A stretch of DNA of 64,000 bases from Mesostigma viride (GCA_009746045.1 RPFO01000256.1:2436943-2500942), one strand, 5' to 3'; numbered from the stretch's first letter, positions 42,045 through 50,945 are shown. The notes: generated from the sequence alone by a model not told the origin. A program made the numbers and translations.

Positions 42045-42137
42045 TGACATGGCTCTGTATATAGGTTTATAGCTGGGCGTTTGTTTTGGTTTGAGTGATT
42101 TCACTCTGCTGTAAGTAATTATATTTTTAATATATAT
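42045..42137 (+). repeat. Dispersed ~95-bp repeat, copy 3
   Basis: Full-length partner of 4,239-4,335, from GGCTCTGTATATAGG to the AT-rich end. It abuts the 5' end of the half-LINE at 42,140. Confidence 0.78.
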
Positions 42138-42139
42138 CG

Positions 42140-43820
42140 GCATCGCCCGAAACCAAACGCAGTCGCCCATGCATCCGCGGTTCGCGAACCGCGTTTCAAG
42201 CCCAAAACCTTCAATGTGGACGATTACGACTGGTACAACATTGCCCCGTGCACTGTGCACATGCTCTGTCCAGAGTGCATTTTCGATACGGGGATTACTA
42301 CGCCTCGCTCCTTGATGAGCTGTGCCTCCACCTTCACAGCATCAACCGTCTTCTCGAGCCAGATGGCCGTGCGCAGGCTTCAAAACCGAGATCTGCTGCT
42401 GCATGACGGGCCTCAACTACAACCGGCCCGACCTTCAGCACCTGATTCTCTGCTCCCTCCTCACGATCGAAGTCTGACGGCGAGATCTGGGCTCCATCCA
42501 TCTCCGCATAGATCTACACTCCGCTCCATCCTTACGGAGGCCATCCAGCAGCACGTGACCTCCCTTGCCGCATGCAGATGTGGCAGCAATGGGAGGCACG
42601 TTGGCTGCTGAGCTCCCTTACATTTCCACCACCGTCACCTCCACCTCCACCCTCCTCGCCTCCACCTCCACTGCCGCCTCCTCCTCCACCGCCGACATCA
42701 AAAGCCAGCTCCACGACATCGACCAGCGCCTCCACGACCACGCCATCGCCATCGAATGCTTGCAAAACACCGCAGGCATCACCGCCCAGGCGGTGAAGGA
42801 CATCGCTGCCCAGCCGGCATCTGCTGGCCCGGCCAGCGATGCTCCTCCCACCCAGACCTGGGCGGACCTGCTCAAGCACCACTCCACCACCACCACCTCC
42901 ACCATCGCGGCACAGCTCAAGGAACAAGCCCTCGACCTCCGCGAGGAGGCCGACTGCACCCAGCGTAGCCACAAGGTCATCGTCAAGCACTTCGACCAGC
43001 CGGCAGATGAGACCTCGACGACTCTTCTCACGGCATTCAAGTGCGACATTCTAGCCCCCTCGCACATCACTGGTGAGCTGCGGATGTCGGCTGCCCGCCT
43101 TCCCCGCGCGCGGGGTAAGGCTGGCCCGGCTCTCCTGCTCCTCACCTTTAAAGTACATGGCGGACAAGCTGTTGTTTCTTAAAAACCGCAAGAAGCTCTC
43201 GAGGACTCACTTCACGCTGGACGACGACCTGACCCTGGCCCTGCAACAACGGCGACGCGAGCGGCCATGGCCGACCTACCTCCAGCTCCGGCAAAGCGCA
43301 GGGGGGAAACCGGTATACTGGCGGGGGGACGTCATCCACGTCGACCACAAGCCCTGGCAGGCACCCCCTGCCACCCCAGTCTAGGGAATATAGCAGTAGT
43401 GTAGATTAGTAATAAGGCTTAGCGCCTACCACGCGGCCCCAGTGCATGTGCGCCCATAATGGCCATGGATGATGCGTTTAAGAATTTAGCCACGCCCTGC
43501 CTATAATGGGACCCCCATGGATGACGCATTAAGATTCAGCTCAGCCCTGCCTGTATAGAGAAACACTCTCTGATGCATGAGATCCCATGCCCTAGCTCTA
43601 GCTTGTATAGCCATGGCTTCCCCCCCCATGACAGGCTCCCCTTAGTTGGGTTGAGCTCTGAGACTCTGGTGGTGCAGGTGCCGGCCTTGGTGCACCTAGA
43701 GCAAGTGTCGTTTATTATACATTCCCACCACCCTTGCAGGAAGTAGCTTAGAATGTATTAAAAGCCATATGCTCCTTCTCTGGGATATGTGCTACATATT
43801 AATTAATTAATTAATTAATA
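42140..43820 (+). mobile_element. Half-LINE (ORF1-only retroelement), second copy
   Basis: It is collinear with 35,800-37,980 but lacks the MITE. It contains one ORF1-like gene, then a 3' UTR (43,385-43,796) and an (ATTA)n tail at 43,797-43,820 shared with the opposing LINE-A. No endonuclease or RT. Confidence 0.78.
42150..43384 (+). pseudogene. ORF1 protein of half-LINE, two or more frameshifts
   Basis: The N-terminus reads ASPETKRSR and then, one frame over, EPRFKPKTFNVDDYDWY. 42,565-43,182 encodes 205 residues without interruption: ADVAAMGGTLAAELPYIST, a Ser/Thr-rich coiled stretch, ITAQAVKDIAAQPASAGPAS, TWADLLKHHSTTTTSTIAAQ, then the RRM-like start RSHKVIVKHFDQPADE and ELRMSAARLPRARGKAG. 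A frameshift near 43,150 is followed by YMADKLLFLKNRKKLSRTHF and KPVYWRGDVIHVDHKPWQ, stopping at 43,384. RNA-binding chaperone role is inferred from L1 ORF1p-like architecture. Confidence 0.75.
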
Positions 43821-43974
43821 GACACGTGACTGCGTCACGTGAGCATAAGTCCTCAGTGGGAGGGGAACATGGGATGGAATGGATTAATTAATTAATAGAC
43901 ACGTGACTGACATAAGTCCTCAGTGGGAGGGGAACATGGGATGGAATGGATGGTTTAAGCTATCTAGGTCCTAG

Positions 43975-45849
43975 TTACAGGGGTGTGGGCACCGCGGCCC
44001 GAATCGCTATGAATGCCATATACTTGGTCACACGTGGAGCCCCCACAGGCTTGGGGGTGGTCTCCTTCATCACTACTTGCCATCTATCCTTGCGCACCAT
44101 CTGCCTCCATATTACAGACAAACCAGGAGGCTGCCCGGGGGTGAGCCCGTCACGTCTAGTGTAGCACATGTCCATGCCGAGTGTATCACGAAAAGTCCAC
44201 GGGTGGCGGCCCTGCCGCGCGCGGCCGGGGGCACGCCAGGTGAGGACATATCGCCCAGGCTGGGCGGGCTTGGTGCCAGCTAGTCTATCTGATGTATCTA
44301 CCTGATCTGTGCGGGCCAGGTGCCCGGCTAGGCCCAGGCGCCTGTGCCTAATAATGTGGGAAACATAGGGCAAATCAGCGTACAAATCCTCATTACTAAT
44401 GTGCAAACCAAAGGGGATGTTAAGGGCCTTGCGCAGCATCTTGGTGACGGCGCCGTCGAGTCGTTGCTCCAGCTCCTGCATCAGTGTCCACGTCTCGGCG
44501 CCGTAGGTCAGGATCGTCAGAATGACGACCTTGAAGAGGTCACGCTTGACGATCCGGGGTAGGGCGGGGTTGCTCCACCAGCGGCGGTGGTCATGGAGGT
44601 GCGCCCACGCCATGCCGATCCGTGTCGTCATGTCGTCCTCGCAGTCGGGAAGCCAACTGCCGAGCAGCTTGAAGCGGCCTGAAGGAGGGTAGTTGACCTC
44701 GGCATCGTCTAAGAGGCGGAGTGTGGGTGGGGGCCCTGCCATGCCGAGGGCCAGGGCCTCCGTTTTGGGGCTGATTTCTAGACCAACCGCCCGAGCCTCG
44801 AGCGCCAGGCAGTCCAGCCAAAGTTGGGCAGACTCCGGCTTCTCGATGAGCGTGATGTCGTCGGCATAAATGAGGTCAGCTAGTAAATTCTGCTTGTTAG
44901 TCGGCCCCCCTTCCCCAAGCTCGTTCGTGATCGCTAGGCCAGGGGCACGGCCTGCAATGCTAGCAAAGCGAGCACGTGCCTGGCGCATAACATAATCCAC
45001 TACAATAATAAACAGGTACGGCGACAGGACGCAACCCTGCCAGACGCCGGTCTGCAGTGGGCATGGCGGGGTAATGCCGTGTTGAGTGCGCACCGAAGTG
45101 GTCGACCCCTCATACAGCGTGCGGATGACGGTAATCAGGGGAGTGGGGACGCGAGCGCGAGCAAGTACAGCCCATAGAGCGTCCCAGAGGACAGAATCAA
45201 AAGCCTTGATGAAGTCGACGAAGATCAGGATGGCGGGAAACTCACCAGGTTGCAGGAGAGCGATTTCCTCGAAGAGGCGACGCGCGACGAAGATGGCCAT
45301 GACGGTGTTGCGCCCAGGACGGAAGCCCATTTGACTTTCCCCAAGGTGACAGTCGAGAGCAGAACGAAGGCGGTTGAGGATCATGCGCATGAACAACTTA
45401 AGTGCGGCGCTCTGGATGCAGACTCCTCTGTAGTTGGCGGGGTCGTCAGGGGAACCTTTGTTTTTGTACAGCATAATACGGTAGCTGTGCTGCCACTCAG
45501 GAATCGGCGGCGCGTCGGCAAGCAGGATCCGGTTGCAGACGTCAAGCAGGAACCCCGTGAGCGCCGTCAGCTTAATCACCGGGGCTGGGAGCTGGTCAGG
45601 TCCAACGGCGGCATAGAAGCGGAGTTGCTTGGCGGCGGTGCTCAGCTCGAGCTCGGTGAACGGCGGGAGCTCGTTGGGGTCGGCCAGGGGTTCCGTCAGG
45701 GCTGGGTACGTGTAGTCCTGCTCAGCGGCGGGCGGCGTGGGCGGCGCAGGGACGTCCGCCGGTGCTACTGCCAGGCGTGCGGCCGCCAGAGGGCCAAGCG
45801 GCGGAGGCGGCGGGGGGCGCCGAGCAGCCGGGACTGGGAGGAATACCAC
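43975..45849 (-). CDS. LINE-A reverse transcriptase region (ORF2, 3' part)
   Basis: 624 codons are open, with no ATG before the RT core; the frame's first codon is GTG. Motifs: WQHSYRIMLYKNKGSPDDPA, GVCIQSAALKLFMRMILNRL, MGFRPGRNTVMAIFVARRL, IFVDFIKAFDSVLWDALW (motif A), GCVLSPYLFIIVVDYVMRQA, LLADLIYADDITLIEKPE (motif C), RFKLLGSWLP, and C-terminal RLGLAGHLARTDQVDT. The upstream endonuclease ORF overlaps by 85 bases in another frame. The join lies in a Pro-rich linker (ARRPPPPPPLGPL) with a C6 run near 45,812, so RT must be made by frameshifting or this copy carries one indel. All catalytic residues look intact. Confidence 0.9.
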   Translation of the reverse strand: MVFLPVPAARRPPPPPPLGPLAAARLAVAPADVPAPPTPPAAEQDYTYPALTEPLADPNELPPFTELELSTAAKQLRFYAAVGPDQLPAPVIKLTALTGFLLDVCNRILLADAPPIPEWQHSYRIMLYKNKGSPDDPANYRGVCIQSAALKLFMRMILNRLRSALDCHLGESQMGFRPGRNTVMAIFVARRLFEEIALLQPGEFPAILIFVDFIKAFDSVLWDALWAVLARARVPTPLITVIRTLYEGSTTSVRTQHGITPPCPLQTGVWQGCVLSPYLFIIVVDYVMRQARARFASIAGRAPGLAITNELGEGGPTNKQNLLADLIYADDITLIEKPESAQLWLDCLALEARAVGLEISPKTEALALGMAGPPPTLRLLDDAEVNYPPSGRFKLLGSWLPDCEDDMTTRIGMAWAHLHDHRRWWSNPALPRIVKRDLFKVVILTILTYGAETWTLMQELEQRLDGAVTKMLRKALNIPFGLHISNEDLYADLPYVSHIIRHRRLGLAGHLARTDQVDTSDRLAGTKPAQPGRYVLTWRAPGRARQGRHPWTFRDTLGMDMCYTRRDGLTPGQPPGLSVIWRQMVRKDRWQVVMKETTPKPVGAPRVTKYMAFIAIRAAVPTPL

Positions 45850-47588
45850 TGGTCGAGCTGCTGCTGCGGTGAGCCAGAGAGCGTCCGCGGCGCCGGCTGC
45901 GCGCCGCCGGCGGGCCGTTGGGCGTGACGCAGGCGGGTCCAGGCGTACTTGCCGTGCTGGTCCTTGAGGTGGGCGAAGTACTCGCGGACATGAAGGTCCT
46001 CCTGCTCCTTGGTCGCCTGCCGGATGGCCGAGTGGTAATCGGCTTTGAGGCGGGCGGGGTCGCTGTTGTCGCGCAGGGCTTGCCGGGCCTGGATGACGGC
46101 GGGGAGCCGGTGCAGGCTGGTGAAGCGGGGCGGGCGGCGGGGGGGCAGTAGGGCCCCGGCCGCGGGCAGCTTGTCAGCGAGGTGCCGAAGGGCCGATGCC
46201 GGGCCGGCAGCGAACAGCTGGGCGTGGCTGGCCGGGATGTCCAGCGCGTCGACGAACGCCTCTGCGGCGCGCTTGTGGGCGCGTTTTTCAGGGAAGTCCT
46301 CCAGAGCGTCGTCAGATTTCTCGAGCAACTGAAGTGTGCGCAAATCAGGTGGTGCCACGTGCTTACGAAAGGGCGAGGGGAATCGCAGGCGGATGCGGGC
46401 GGTGACGATGCGATGATCGGAGCGCACCAGGGGGATCACATGCGAGCGAGCAGCTAGTACAGATCCTTGATGACGCTTGCGCATTACAACATAGTCAATG
46501 CAGCGTTCAGTGCCAGTTGGCGAGGTGTGTGTGACCAAAGCATCTGGACTATGTGGAAAGCGGGTGTTGGCAGTGACCAAATCGCATGTCGTAAGCAAAT
46601 CAGCAAAAAGTTCAGTGTTGGCATTGGAGACCGTACCGTTGGGGGCGTGCTGACATCCGCCAGTACCCGGTGGTAGCGTGGCGTTGGCGTCCAGCAGCAG
46701 AGCGAGGTAGTTGCGACCAGGGATGCCGTTCGCCAGGTTCTCCAGCGCTGCAAAGAAGTCCTTGCGGTCTTGTTCTGGGTGGCCGGAGTGGGGTGCGTAA
46801 CCAACGCCCACCGTCAGGGCGTAGGTCGAGTGGCCCTCCATCGAATGAAAAGTGGCCACGAGGAGCCGAGCGTTGACCAGCTGGGGTTCGCCCATGTGGC
46901 GTACGGCGAGCGGGGAGCAGAGGAGACCGACGCCCCCGTTCCCGGTGCCGTCGCCGCCTCCGTAGTAGAACCGCCAGCCGTCGATGTCGTCAGCAACAAG
47001 GGCAGTTGATCCGCGGGCCGATGCAGTGCGCCTGTGTTCTTGGATTCCCAGGATGGCGATATTATTGTCGATGCAGAAACCAATAAGATTGGAGACTCGA
47101 TGGCACTGACAGTCGTCACTGCGCAGGCAGTGACAGCGGTCAGCGTCGGGCTGGAGCGTGCGGGCGTTGAAGGTGGCGATGACCAAGGGCGCGCGTTGAC
47201 CGAAAAGGGGGGTGCAGGCGGGGGTGGGGGCGGAGATGGAGCAGGGTGGTGATGGGGGTGGGGGTGGAGGTGGTGGGGTAGGGGGGGCGGGTTGGGGACT
47301 TATGCTTTCAATCACCGTTTCGATTCTTCCTGCCAACGCGTCGAGGCGACGCCGACGGTTGGCTCGGGTGGCCAGGTAGAATGAGTCTGCGTCTGCACGC
47401 ATAAGAAATGCGTGCAGTCTGAGGAGGTTTCGGAGGCGGCCGCGCGAGGCGGGGCGAACCTGGCTCACTGCCGACCCGTTGCTCTCTCTCCGACAGCCCG
47501 AGGGCTGCGAAGGCAAAGGGGCGGGAAGGGGAGTTAGGCAGATCCCACTGCTAGAGCCGCGGAGCCGCGGGGCCGCGAGCGTCGTCAT
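45765..47588 (-). CDS. LINE-A APE-type endonuclease region (ORF2, 5' part)
   Basis: 607 residues from an ATG that overlaps the ORF1 stop codon (ATGA). After a ~150-residue Pro/Arg-rich leader the endonuclease starts with VIATFNARTLQPDADRC. It then shows ILGIQEHRR (catalytic Glu), GWRFYYGGGDGTGNGGVGLL, YLALLLDANATLPPG (Asp/Asn), and the SDHRIVTARIRL signature (Asp-His). A ~130-residue linker follows (WTRLRHAQRP...). The frame ends at 45,765 before RT begins. The endonuclease would nick target DNA for reverse transcription; the (TTAA)n-rich neighbourhood suggests its preferred target. Confidence 0.9.
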   Translation of the reverse strand: MTTLAAPRLRGSSSGICLTPLPAPLPSQPSGCRRESNGSAVSQVRPASRGRLRNLLRLHAFLMRADADSFYLATRANRRRRLDALAGRIETVIESISPQPAPPTPPPPPPPPSPPCSISAPTPACTPLFGQRAPLVIATFNARTLQPDADRCHCLRSDDCQCHRVSNLIGFCIDNNIAILGIQEHRRTASARGSTALVADDIDGWRFYYGGGDGTGNGGVGLLCSPLAVRHMGEPQLVNARLLVATFHSMEGHSTYALTVGVGYAPHSGHPEQDRKDFFAALENLANGIPGRNYLALLLDANATLPPGTGGCQHAPNGTVSNANTELFADLLTTCDLVTANTRFPHSPDALVTHTSPTGTERCIDYVVMRKRHQGSVLAARSHVIPLVRSDHRIVTARIRLRFPSPFRKHVAPPDLRTLQLLEKSDDALEDFPEKRAHKRAAEAFVDALDIPASHAQLFAAGPASALRHLADKLPAAGALLPPRRPPRFTSLHRLPAVIQARQALRDNSDPARLKADYHSAIRQATKEQEDLHVREYFAHLKDQHGKYAWTRLRHAQRPAGGAQPAPRTLSGSPQQQLDQWYSSQSRLLGAPRRLRRLALWRPHAWQ

Positions 47589-49054
47589 TGATAGGAGAGA
47601 AGGGTTCGCAGCGCGGGCTCCGGCTCAGGTGCAAAGCGAACGAATTTATTAGGGGGACGGCCAAGCCTGGCAGCCATACCTGAGCTGAAGTTGCCCCGGC
47701 GGATCCCCACACGTGCTGGGGAGCAGGTGACCGTCGATGCCGGTGGCGATGGCGGTGACGGCGGGGGCCGAGCAGGGGGCTGGGGCGCTGGCACGGCGGT
47801 ATCCATGGGGGTCGCCGTCATTGGAGGAAGGTCCTGGCCGTTAATGCGGACGATGAAGACGCCATTAAAGAGGCGGGCATAGATGCTGCACCGTAGTTGC
47901 GGGTTGGCCTGCTTGGCTGCCCGAGCCTCGTGGACCTCCGGCCGGTTCAAAGCGGCAGCCCGGGCCTCAAGCTGCTCCGGGGTATAGTAATCGTCGATGC
48001 TCAGTTGGGTATCGTGGAGGTTCCGGCGGGCCTTCTGCACCTGCAGTTTGTCCTCCTTGCGGTGGAATTCCACCAAGACAGGGGCGGTGGGGCCGCCGAG
48101 CCGTCGTGCCGTTTTGATGACGACGCTTTGGGCCACGCCGAGCTTCCCCAGGAAGGGGTCGCCCCGGAGGTAGGTGCCCAGGCGTGCATCGTTGACGTTC
48201 GAGGGGACGCCACGTACCACAATACTGCATGAGCGAATGGGTTCGTGCATAGCATCCCTTGTGCTGGCCTTGACGGCTGTTTTGATTTCGTTGATGAGCT
48301 CCGTAGGGTTCTGAAGCGTGGCGGCATAGGTGGTCTTGGCAGGAGTTATGGAGGCGGCAAGTTGTTGCTGGAGCTGGTGGAGGAGCTGCTGCTGCTGCTG
48401 CAGCCCTGCTGCAATGTGGGTGATGGCGGAGTGGATGGAGGTGTCGGCGTGTGAGGAATGGGCGTGGTGGGTGGCGAGGTGGTTGTGGACAGGGTTGAGG
48501 GCAGCGTTGAGGAGGGGAGGGAGGCGATCGAAGCAGGTATTGGCGACTTGCTTGGCGGTGATGTTGATGGCGGCCGCAACAGTGGGGTCGGCTCCCAGGT
48601 CCAGAGAGGCCATGACAAAGCTCTCAAGGGCGCTGTCGGAAAGACGGGAGCACGTCCACCAGACTGCGAGGCAGAGGTCAGTGTCGTCGGGGTCGTCGTG
48701 GAGAAAGTCCGACAGGTGGGTAACCTGTTGGTTGCAGTCCCGGATCTCGCACTTTTTCTCGGCAGCCAGGTGCAGGATGGTGAGGGCGGCAGCTCGGGAC
48801 AGGCGCATGATGGCGTTAAGGCCTGGCCATTTGCCAGGTAAAAATGCGGCAGCTTCCTCGGCAGAAAAGGCCTCCTCGCGGGTATCCATGGCAGGGTCGC
48901 TGTTCGGCGGAGCGGTGGAGTGGAGCGGCTGGATGCTGACAGTGGCGTCCGGCAAAGCGTGCAAGGGTGTTTCCAATGACGCCATGGCTTCATCAGCGAG
49001 TTGGTGCAGGGCCGCGGACGCTTGTGATTGCTGGGATGAGTCGTATTCCGCCAT
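47585..49054 (-). CDS. LINE-A ORF1, RNA-binding protein
   Basis: 489 residues from the ATG at 49,054; the frame is open further upstream but runs into the 5' monomer. Residues ~1-150 are acidic/Ala-rich with DTREEAFSAEEAAAFLPGKW. A coiled, Gln-rich stretch follows (LQQQQQLLHQLQQQLAAS). Next is an RRM-like domain, SIVVRGVPSNVNDARLGTYL to PVLVEFHRKEDKLQVQKARR. The C-terminal part ends IYARLFNGVFIVRINGQDLP and a Pro-rich tail. This is the L1-ORF1p layout. The half-LINE proteins share it, with VYWRGAVIHVDHKPW in place of IYARLFNGVFIVRING. The stop overlaps the next start, suggesting termination-reinitiation. Confidence 0.85.
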   Translation of the reverse strand: MAEYDSSQQSQASAALHQLADEAMASLETPLHALPDATVSIQPLHSTAPPNSDPAMDTREEAFSAEEAAAFLPGKWPGLNAIMRLSRAAALTILHLAAEKKCEIRDCNQQVTHLSDFLHDDPDDTDLCLAVWWTCSRLSDSALESFVMASLDLGADPTVAAAINITAKQVANTCFDRLPPLLNAALNPVHNHLATHHAHSSHADTSIHSAITHIAAGLQQQQQLLHQLQQQLAASITPAKTTYAATLQNPTELINEIKTAVKASTRDAMHEPIRSCSIVVRGVPSNVNDARLGTYLRGDPFLGKLGVAQSVVIKTARRLGGPTAPVLVEFHRKEDKLQVQKARRNLHDTQLSIDDYYTPEQLEARAAALNRPEVHEARAAKQANPQLRCSIYARLFNGVFIVRINGQDLPPMTATPMDTAVPAPQPPARPPPSPPSPPASTVTCSPARVGIRRGNFSSGMAARLGRPPNKFVRFAPEPEPALRTLLSYQ

Positions 49055-49070
49055 ATCGAGCTGAAAAAAC

Positions 49071-49408
49071 AGCGATATTTGCTGGGCAGGGCGGTGCCGG
49101 TATCTTCGGAAATATTGAGCGATAGCTGTAGAAAATTGTATCAGCGTGTTCTTCTTCAAAAGACGAGTCTAATGCAACCAACCCGATGAAATTTCATGGC
49201 CGGAGTCAAAAGTTATGAGCATTCTCGTATATTGCAACAGCGATATTTGCTGGGCAGGGCGGTGGCGGTATCTTCGGAAATATTGAGCGATAGCTGTAGA
49301 AAATTATATCAACGTGTTCGTCTTCAAAAGACGAGTCTAATGCAACTAACCCGATGAAATTTCATGGCCGGAGTCAAAAGTTATGAGCATTCTCGTATAT
49401 TGCAACAG
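49071..49408 (-). repeat. Two 168-bp 5' UTR monomers of LINE-A
   Basis: 49,071-49,240 and 49,239-49,408 are nearly identical, with differences such as GGTGCCGG/GGTGGCGG and CTTCTTC/CGTCTTC. They contain the 5' region that recurs at 24,333-24,440. Repeated promoter monomers at LINE 5' ends are known from mouse L1; a promoter role here is inferred. Confidence 0.88.
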
Positions 49409-49745
49409 AGAAGGGGCATATGAGCCTATAATACATGGAATGGATGGTATAAGCCATCTAGGTCCTAGTTACAGGGGTGTGGGCACGGCGGCCCGAATCG
49501 CTATGAATGCCATACTTGTGCTACATATACTCCCAACAGAGTTATGTTCCTAATTAATTAATTAATTAATTAATTAATTAATTAATTTATAGGTTTGGAT
49601 TCCAGAAAAGTGCACTTTAGGAGGGTCCCCTTAATTTAGACAAAGTTCTGGGTACTGTATCTTACATAATCCATTCCATCCCATGTTCCCCTCCCACTGA
49701 GGACTTATGCTCACATGATGCAGTCACGTGTCTATTAATTAATCA
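49409..49745. mobile_element. Mosaic of small retroelement and transposon relics
   Basis: 49,409-49,438 is a half-LINE 3' UTR scrap (minus). 49,438-49,515 is a LINE-A 3' UTR scrap (minus). 49,515-49,588 is a half-LINE end with hairpin at 49,529-49,542 (one mispair) and TTAA tail. 49,592-49,634 is a relic of the TTAA-transposon right end. 49,665-49,745 is a LINE-A 3' end with the CACATGAT...GTCACGTG hairpin and tail. Confidence 0.72.
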
Positions 49746-50945
49746 ATTAATTCTAGGTATCTTAACATCCGCCTCCACCGACTCCATCACCGCCCAGCTC
49801 CGCTCGACATCGACCAGCGTCTTAAGGACAATGCCATCGCTATCGAGGTCCTGCAGAACACCGCAGGCCTCACCGCCCAGGCGGTGAAGGACATTGCCGC
49901 CAAGCCAGCCCCTGCTGGCCTGGCCGGCGATGCTCCTCCCATCACGACCTGGGCGGACGTACATGCTTAAGCAGCACACCACCTCCACCACCTCCGCCGT
50001 CGCAGCCCAGCTCCAGCGGCAGACGCTTGACCTCAGCGAGAAGGCCGAGCTCGCCAAGCGCAGCCTCAACGTCATCGTCAGGAACTTCGACATGGAGGAA
50101 GGTGAGAATTCCGAGAAACTTACGCGCGCGTTTAGAAATCCTTGGTCGCATGGGCCTTAATGGTGAGATCGAGCTGGTCGCCCACCGCCTTCCATGCGCG
50201 CGGGGTAAGGCAGGGGCGCCCCCGCTCCTTCTCACCTTTCAGAACCCGGCGGACAAGATTTCTTTCCTCAGACGCCGCAAGCGGCTCGAGAAGACTCACT
50301 TCACCCTTGACGACAACTTGACCCTGGCGCAGCAACAACGGCGACGGGAGCTATGGCCGACCTACCTCCAGCTCCGGCAGACCAAGGCGGGGCAGCCGGT
50401 GTACTGGAAGGGGGCGGTCATCTACGTCGGCCACAAGCCCTGGCAGGCGACCCCCGCGGCCCCAACGACTCCAGACGCCCCAGCTTAGGGGAATACAGCA
50501 GTAGTAGTGTAGAATAGATAGACCGTGGCCATGTACATGTACGCCTCCTACAGGCACTATACCAGCTGATTCACGAGCATTATTTAGCCATGTACATGTG
50601 TGCCTATGATGTGCCACACCCCAGATGATGCCTAGCTTTATTTAGTTATGCTGTGCCCATGCAGAGAGCTGCTCTCTGCTGAATTGCCACGCTCTAGCTT
50701 TTGTATAGCTATGATGATCTTCCCCCCCATGACAGGCTCCCCCATAGCTGGGCATAGCTTGATAGATCATGGGGATGCAGGTGCCCTGGTGCACCTAGAG
50801 CAAGGGTCGTTTACATTCCCACCGCTTGCAGGAAGTAGCTTAGAATGTATTATAGGCCATATGCCCCTTCTCAAGGCTATGTGCTACATATACTCCCAAC
50901 GGAGTTATGTTCCTAATTAATTTATTTATTTATTTATTAATCTTA
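49745..50945 (+). mobile_element. 5'-truncated half-LINE
   Basis: It begins directly at the preceding ATTAATT tail, within the ORF1 coiled region, and runs through a 3' UTR (50,490-50,890) to hairpin ACTCC-CAAC-GGAGT (50,892-50,905) and an AATTTATTTATT tail. No RT. Confidence 0.8.
49760..50488 (+). pseudogene. ORF1 C-terminal fragment (half-LINE)
   Basis: Early part: SIAIEVLQNTAGLTAQAVKD-like text and IAAKPAPAGLAGDAP. Then, in frame from 49,894, AVAAQLQRQTLDLSEKAELA, then KRSLNVIVRNFDMEEGENSE. A frameshift near 50,140 leads into GEIELVAHRLPCARGKAG, FQNPADKISFLRRRKRLEKT, HFTLDDNLTLAQQQRRREL and QPVYWKGAVIYVGHKPWQ, stopping at 50,488. The C-terminal half is the best-preserved ORF1 end in the window. 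Confidence 0.75.

Larger units (their letters stand above)
43823..49408 (-). mobile_element. Near-full-length non-LTR retrotransposon (LINE-A)
   Basis: 5.6 kb. From its 5' end: two 168-bp monomers, ORF1, endonuclease ORF, RT ORF, 3' UTR with hairpin CACGTGAC-TGC-GTCACGTG (43,823-43,841), and an (ATTA)n tail. The last ~75 bases of the 3' end, tail included, are present twice (43,821-43,896 and 43,897-43,960). No RNase H domain. APE-type endonuclease plus RT with RRL-GLAGHLAR places it broadly with L1/RTE-like LINEs; clade not settled. Confidence 0.9.
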
